Shown here: one piece after another, positions 60,303 to 64,000 of the stretch
How positions within the stretch are numbered: the first letter of the stretch is position 1
Layout: every line of letters starts with the position of its first letter
From: Gordoniibacillus chartarius
GTDB taxonomy: Bacteria; Bacillota; Bacilli; Paenibacillales; NBRC-103111
NCBI RefSeq assembly: GCF_042432825.1
Contig: NZ_JBHLWN010000022.1
Coordinates: 1-64,000 of the forward strand
Direction: 5' to 3'
DNA: 64,000 bases
Notes under the pieces: model-generated
Database searches by the model: none
The model's input: only the letters and a program-made list of their open reading frames with translations
What the model was told of the DNA's origin: nothing
Made by a program: the position numbers and the translations under genes

Positions 60303-60344
60303 AGTCGCTTGTCACCTGCTGATGGTAGACAAGCGGCTTTTTTT
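60303..60344 (+). terminator. Rho-independent terminator of the HAD-Ugp-GDPD operon
   Basis: AGTCGCTTGTC pairs with GACAAGCGGCT, followed by seven T. Confidence 0.9.
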
Positions 60345-60381
60345 ACGCAACCAGGTTTACCAATAATATACATACCCTGGG

Positions 60382-60410
60382 TTGTCTTTACAGGTAGATA
60401 ATGATACAAT
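60382..60410 (+). promoter_or_regulatory. sigma-A promoter of the SLH protein gene
   Basis: TTGTCT (60382-60387) and TACAAT (60405-60410) are 17 bases apart, with a TGA extension before the -10, 36 bases before the start codon. Confidence 0.7.
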
Positions 60411-60418
60411 TTGTATCA
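60402..60418. promoter_or_regulatory. perfect 8-1-8 palindrome over the -10 (probable operator)
   Basis: TGATACAA-T-TTGTATCA covers the -10 and the predicted start point. A perfect palindrome at this place is expected of a repressor operator. Confidence 0.55.
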
Positions 60419-60445
60419 AAATTCAAGTAGAGGAAGATATAGTTT

Positions 60446-63400
60446 ATGAGAACAAAAGGGAAAGGACTCATCTCCTGTTTGACGGCGTTAGCTACGCTAG
60501 GAGGCACGCTGGTTTTACCTGCGTCCATGTCGGCAGCGGATCGCATTGGTTTTCCTGATATTGCGGACTCCTATGCCGCGGCTGAAATAACAGAGCTTGC
60601 AAAGGCGGGAATTGTTTCCGGATATCCGGACGGTTTGTTCCAGCCAAAGAAGACGATCACACGTGCAGAGCTTGCGAAAATACTCGTATCTGCCAAAGGT
60701 TTGAAAGAAGACGCTGCTAAAGGAGCAACGTTCAGCGATGTGCCGTCAACCAGCTGGTTCAGCGGGTATGTCGGGGCCCTTGTCGGTGCGGGCATTACGC
60801 AAGGGACGACAGACACGACATTTTCCCCCGATGCGCCTGTGACCCGCGAGGAGCTTGTCGTATTTTTCATGCGCTCTTTTGAGTTGGAACAAACACCTGC
60901 CGAAGCGCTTCCGAAGCTCACTTTCGCCGACCAGACCAGCCTCTCCGACTGGGCCCGGTCATCTGTGGCGCTCGCTGCTGCCATTGAATTCGTAGGCGGT
61001 GTGGAGAACCCGGATAAGACCGTTTCATTCCGTCCCAAAGAACGAGCAGAACGGCAGGCGCTTGCCAGACTGGCTTATGAGTTCAAGTTCAAGGGACAAT
61101 CGTATGTCGATAAGGCGAAGGCATTAGTCGCGGATGCGCAGAAGAAGCTGGAGGTTACGGCGATTTCAGCGGTGAGCAGCACGTCTATCGAAGTGACGTT
61201 CGCTGAAGATGTGATGACCGTTCGCAAAGAAGATTTCGTGTTCGAGCCGAAGTTAGAGGTGACTGCAGCCTATCTCAAACCAGGCACGAAGAAGGTTGTT
61301 GTCCTGAAGACAGCCGTTCAGAACGGAGGCACCGAATACACGCTGACTTATAAAGGCAAGGCGACCGGCAAGAAAACGACCGGGATCGGCGGGTTCTTCG
61401 GAGGCGGATGGTATGGCGGAGGAAGCACGAACGCTAACAACCCTCCCCCGAGCGAATCCGTGGCGCAAAGGCTGGCCAGCGGGAAGCCTCAGGGGGAGCT
61501 GACGATTGTCGACTCCGGTACTTACGGACCGGACAAGGGCGCCAAAACGAAAGTAACCAAGCTGACTGTAAACGCGGGTGTGTATAGTGATGTTACACTG
61601 CGTAATCTTGAAGTGGATCTGCTGGACATCCGATCGGGCGGCGTGGATTCGGTTAAGATGATTGGTACTACTGTCGGTAAGCTGCAAGTCAACGTCGCCG
61701 GTCAGCAGCAGACGCCGGTCCGCGTAGTGGCTGATGAGGGCACCGTCGTTGGGGCGACTTACGTTCAATCCCAGACCGTGTTGGAGTCGACCTATGAGCA
61801 AGCGACATTCGGCCCGATTGTCATCGAAGACGGTGCGGCGAACAAGAATGTCGTGCTGCGCGGAAGCATTACAGGGGTAGTGAGCGTGAACGCACCGGGC
61901 GTTAACCTGCTAATAGCGGAGCCCACACCCAAGAATGTGGTTACTACAGATGTATATAAAGTCATCGTGAAAGATGGAATTACCGGCATCAAGCTAAATC
62001 TGGAGCCCGCAACTTATGTTCGAGCCTTAGAGGCTCAAGGCGGTGTAACTATTGGCGGCGACCCGCTGGCCGTTGCACGTATTGCCGTGACAGGGGCTGT
62101 TGAGATTGAAGACTCTATTGCCAATAGGGTTCCAGTCCTGCGAGCTATTTTGGCGATGGAAGCTATCGTCGAATCCGGTCTGTCGTTCGAGGAGAGCTTA
62201 GCTAGGATAGAGCATGCGGATAAGGCTATTGCTGCGGCACGGGAGGCTGGGGCGGCAGACGACGACTTAACCGGGTATGCAAACTATGTGAATCGAAGAG
62301 ACGCGATATTAAGCTTGCGTGATCGCTACAATGCCGTTCAGATCACATTCCAATCAGGCGACTCGGCTCAATCGGTCACTACAGACGTGAAGTTCTTGAA
62401 TGGCTCGGATTGGAGCTCCAATAAACCGAAAGTGATTGACCGGAATGGACGGGTGCATCGTCCGGCTTATGGCGCCGGGGATGCGGAAGTGACTGTGACG
62501 GCATCCGTGTACGCAGGAACGCTCAAGTATCTGAAGAAGTTCGATCTGATCGTAAAGCAATACGAGTCAAAGCCCGTTGAAGCTCTAAGCCTGCGCTCCG
62601 ATCTCGTATTAGTTGTCTTCGACAATCCTGTCATGAATACCGCCGTTGCAGATTTCAGCTTCGACAACGGCCTTACCGTACAATCATCAACACAGTACCC
62701 GCAATTCCCTCGATATGTGCTTCTGACCGTTGGGGGACAAAGCAGCAGCGCGTTGTATGCACTCGGATATAAAGGGAAATCGGCAGGCGTCTCGTTCACC
62801 GGGTCAACCTCGAATACTTGCTCGGAGCAGACGTGCGCGGTGCCGGGCTCCTCGGCCCAAATTCCGATTCCGGGAATCGCAGTGCCCGGGAGCGTCACGG
62901 GAGCAGTGTATCAAGACGTAACAGGAAGTATCATTGCGAATGCATCGGTGACCCTGTATGGTTCCGATGGGTCGGAGAAGACAATCGTGACGGGCCCTGC
63001 AGGAGAGTTCTCCTTCGCCGGCGTGTCGCCGGAGCTAAGCTACACACTGAAAGTAACGAAGGAAGGATGGTCAACGTACACCTCCCCCAGCTTCAGAATC
63101 GCTCCAGGCGAGCCGTACCGGTTTGACGCTTCCGACATTGTATTGTATTTGCCTCCGGAACCGGTCAAGAACATCAGGGGAAGTGACTTCGGCGGTGAGA
63201 TTTTTCTGCAATGGGCAGGCGCATATCGTGAAGATCGCCCCGTTACGTATCATGTGTACAAGGACGATGTGGAAGTTGGCAGCGTAGAGAATCAAAACTA
63301 TATCACACTGGGAGGGGCTGCGGCGGAAACCCAATATCGTTTTGCTGTGGCCGCTTGTAATGGCGCTGGATGCTCCGGGAAAACTTCCTACACCTATACG

Positions 63401-63790
63401 ACGTCGGCTGTGCTGGAGATTTCTGGTGTCCTGCCGTATCACTCCGTAACGAAAGAAGTTTATGAACCTTTAGTTCGCACTTTGGACGGGAACGACGTGT
63501 ACATGTATGTGTGGCCTGAGGGGCCAGCTGCAGCGGCGGATTCATTGCTCGTTGAGTTCCGGGATCCGAAAGTGGAGGATGGGTTCAGGGGAGCGGTGGA
63601 CTACTCCGCCGCTACATACCTGGACAAACGGGGTCAGGCTGTTACCATCAACGGAATCACTTACGTAAAGTTAAATCTCACGAGGGAAAAATTGCCTGAG
63701 ATTCCGATGTACATTAGCGGAATCAAGTACCGGATCGACTCTAAGGTGTATAAAGTTAACGTGCCAGGGTTATTTATTGCGACGAAGTGA
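60446..63790 (+). CDS. SLH-domain multidomain surface protein
   Basis: Exported protein of 1,114 residues with a signal peptide (to about 31). Three N-terminal SLH motifs (about 33-75, 93-140, 158-210) bind pyruvylated wall polymer. These are followed by an Ig-like domain, a Gly/Trp-rich linker (GFFGGGWYGGG), a beta-repeat region resembling a solenoid (about 345-560), a helical segment, further Ig-like domains, and a carboxypeptidase-regulatory-like beta domain (about 815-890). A fibronectin type III-like domain lies near 905-990. No catalytic motif is visible, so an adhesive or structural S-layer role is likelier than an enzyme. The start lies behind AGAGGAAG. Confidence 0.9.
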   Translation: MRTKGKGLISCLTALATLGGTLVLPASMSAADRIGFPDIADSYAAAEITELAKAGIVSGYPDGLFQPKKTITRAELAKILVSAKGLKEDAAKGATFSDVPSTSWFSGYVGALVGAGITQGTTDTTFSPDAPVTREELVVFFMRSFELEQTPAEALPKLTFADQTSLSDWARSSVALAAAIEFVGGVENPDKTVSFRPKERAERQALARLAYEFKFKGQSYVDKAKALVADAQKKLEVTAISAVSSTSIEVTFAEDVMTVRKEDFVFEPKLEVTAAYLKPGTKKVVVLKTAVQNGGTEYTLTYKGKATGKKTTGIGGFFGGGWYGGGSTNANNPPPSESVAQRLASGKPQGELTIVDSGTYGPDKGAKTKVTKLTVNAGVYSDVTLRNLEVDLLDIRSGGVDSVKMIGTTVGKLQVNVAGQQQTPVRVVADEGTVVGATYVQSQTVLESTYEQATFGPIVIEDGAANKNVVLRGSITGVVSVNAPGVNLLIAEPTPKNVVTTDVYKVIVKDGITGIKLNLEPATYVRALEAQGGVTIGGDPLAVARIAVTGAVEIEDSIANRVPVLRAILAMEAIVESGLSFEESLARIEHADKAIAAAREAGAADDDLTGYANYVNRRDAILSLRDRYNAVQITFQSGDSAQSVTTDVKFLNGSDWSSNKPKVIDRNGRVHRPAYGAGDAEVTVTASVYAGTLKYLKKFDLIVKQYESKPVEALSLRSDLVLVVFDNPVMNTAVADFSFDNGLTVQSSTQYPQFPRYVLLTVGGQSSSALYALGYKGKSAGVSFTGSTSNTCSEQTCAVPGSSAQIPIPGIAVPGSVTGAVYQDVTGSIIANASVTLYGSDGSEKTIVTGPAGEFSFAGVSPELSYTLKVTKEGWSTYTSPSFRIAPGEPYRFDASDIVLYLPPEPVKNIRGSDFGGEIFLQWAGAYREDRPVTYHVYKDDVEVGSVENQNYITLGGAAAETQYRFAVAACNGAGCSGKTSYTYTTSAVLEISGVLPYHSVTKEVYEPLVRTLDGNDVYMYVWPEGPAAAADSLLVEFRDPKVEDGFRGAVDYSAATYLDKRGQAVTINGITYVKLNLTREKLPEIPMYISGIKYRIDSKVYKVNVPGLFIATK

Positions 63791-64000
63791 TCGTTATAGC
63801 CTGTTTGAAAGGTTCTCACAATACAATGGGGCCACTGTAGAACTGGTAAGTATAGTCTGCGTGGCTGTTCTGGAACTGAAAGGAAGACATTAACCCTCAG
63901 GGAGGTGTCTTCCTTTTCAACTCTATTTAGTTTTCATATCAGGACATTATTTAATATCTTATATTGAACTAGTATCACCTCCGAATGTTATATCAGATAT
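63791..64000. other. downstream intergenic region
   Basis: No gene is supported in the last 210 bases. Apart from the hairpin at 63878-63918 the sequence becomes AT-rich toward the window end. Confidence 0.5.
63878..63918 (+). terminator. Rho-independent terminator after the SLH gene
   Basis: AAGGAAGACA pairs with TGTCTTCCTT, followed by TTC. Confidence 0.75.

Overview
The window looks like a chromosomal segment of a Paenibacillus-like member of the Paenibacillaceae. It is GC-rich for a Firmicute. It carries SLH-anchored surface proteins, an HPr kinase with a matching catabolite operator, a T-box-controlled glycyl-tRNA synthetase, a GlpP-type antiterminator, sugar-type ABC transporters without their own ATPase, and paired MFS, AraC, WYL and MerR systems. 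I see no rRNA, tRNA, CRISPR array, intact transposase or phage block.

Layout. 0-9 kb: a chemotaxis receptor, a WYL regulator divergent from a short-chain dehydrogenase, a DinB protein, a membrane protein broken at a G run, a stand-alone HPr kinase, and gene debris (an XRE regulator with an early stop, a DUF4272 remnant). 9-15 kb: an AraC regulator divergent from a fosmidomycin-type exporter and a LeuA homologue, then a MEDS-domain sensor kinase convergent with a second AraC regulator. 15-20 kb: a flavin monooxygenase co-transcribed with a sugar-type ABC importer, behind a promoter and a leader terminator. 20-31 kb: pirin, a GGDEF/EAL protein, T-box-glyS, small domain-of-unknown-function genes, and a WYL regulator divergent from a drug exporter. 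31-38 kb: an AT-rich pair of exported proteins beside a giant SLH-anchored family 9 pectate lyase whose promoter contains a cre site. 38-49 kb: an aldo/keto reductase between two clusters of a short repeat, a serpin lipoprotein, a MerR-controlled tautomerase/oxidoreductase pair, a SulP transporter, and mobB-mobA with a manganese catalase. 49-60.3 kb: a glycerophosphodiester / glycerol-3-phosphate block. 60.4-63.8 kb: a second SLH surface protein.

The most coherent system is at 48.9-60.3 kb. A secreted multidomain glycerophosphodiesterase, GlpP, a HAD phosphatase, a Ugp-like ABC importer and a cytoplasmic glycerophosphodiesterase lie together. Two intrinsic terminators stand in untranslated leaders, one before the secreted enzyme and one before the HAD/transporter operon. 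Both begin with the same roughly 35-nt element, and differences in the stem are compensated on the other arm. This suggests a local GlpP antitermination regulon that couples external phosphodiester hydrolysis to uptake. A second candidate system is the monooxygenase-ABC operon at 15-19.5 kb, which may import and desulfonate a sulfonated sugar.

All functional calls rest on reading the sequence and on family knowledge; no database search was run.
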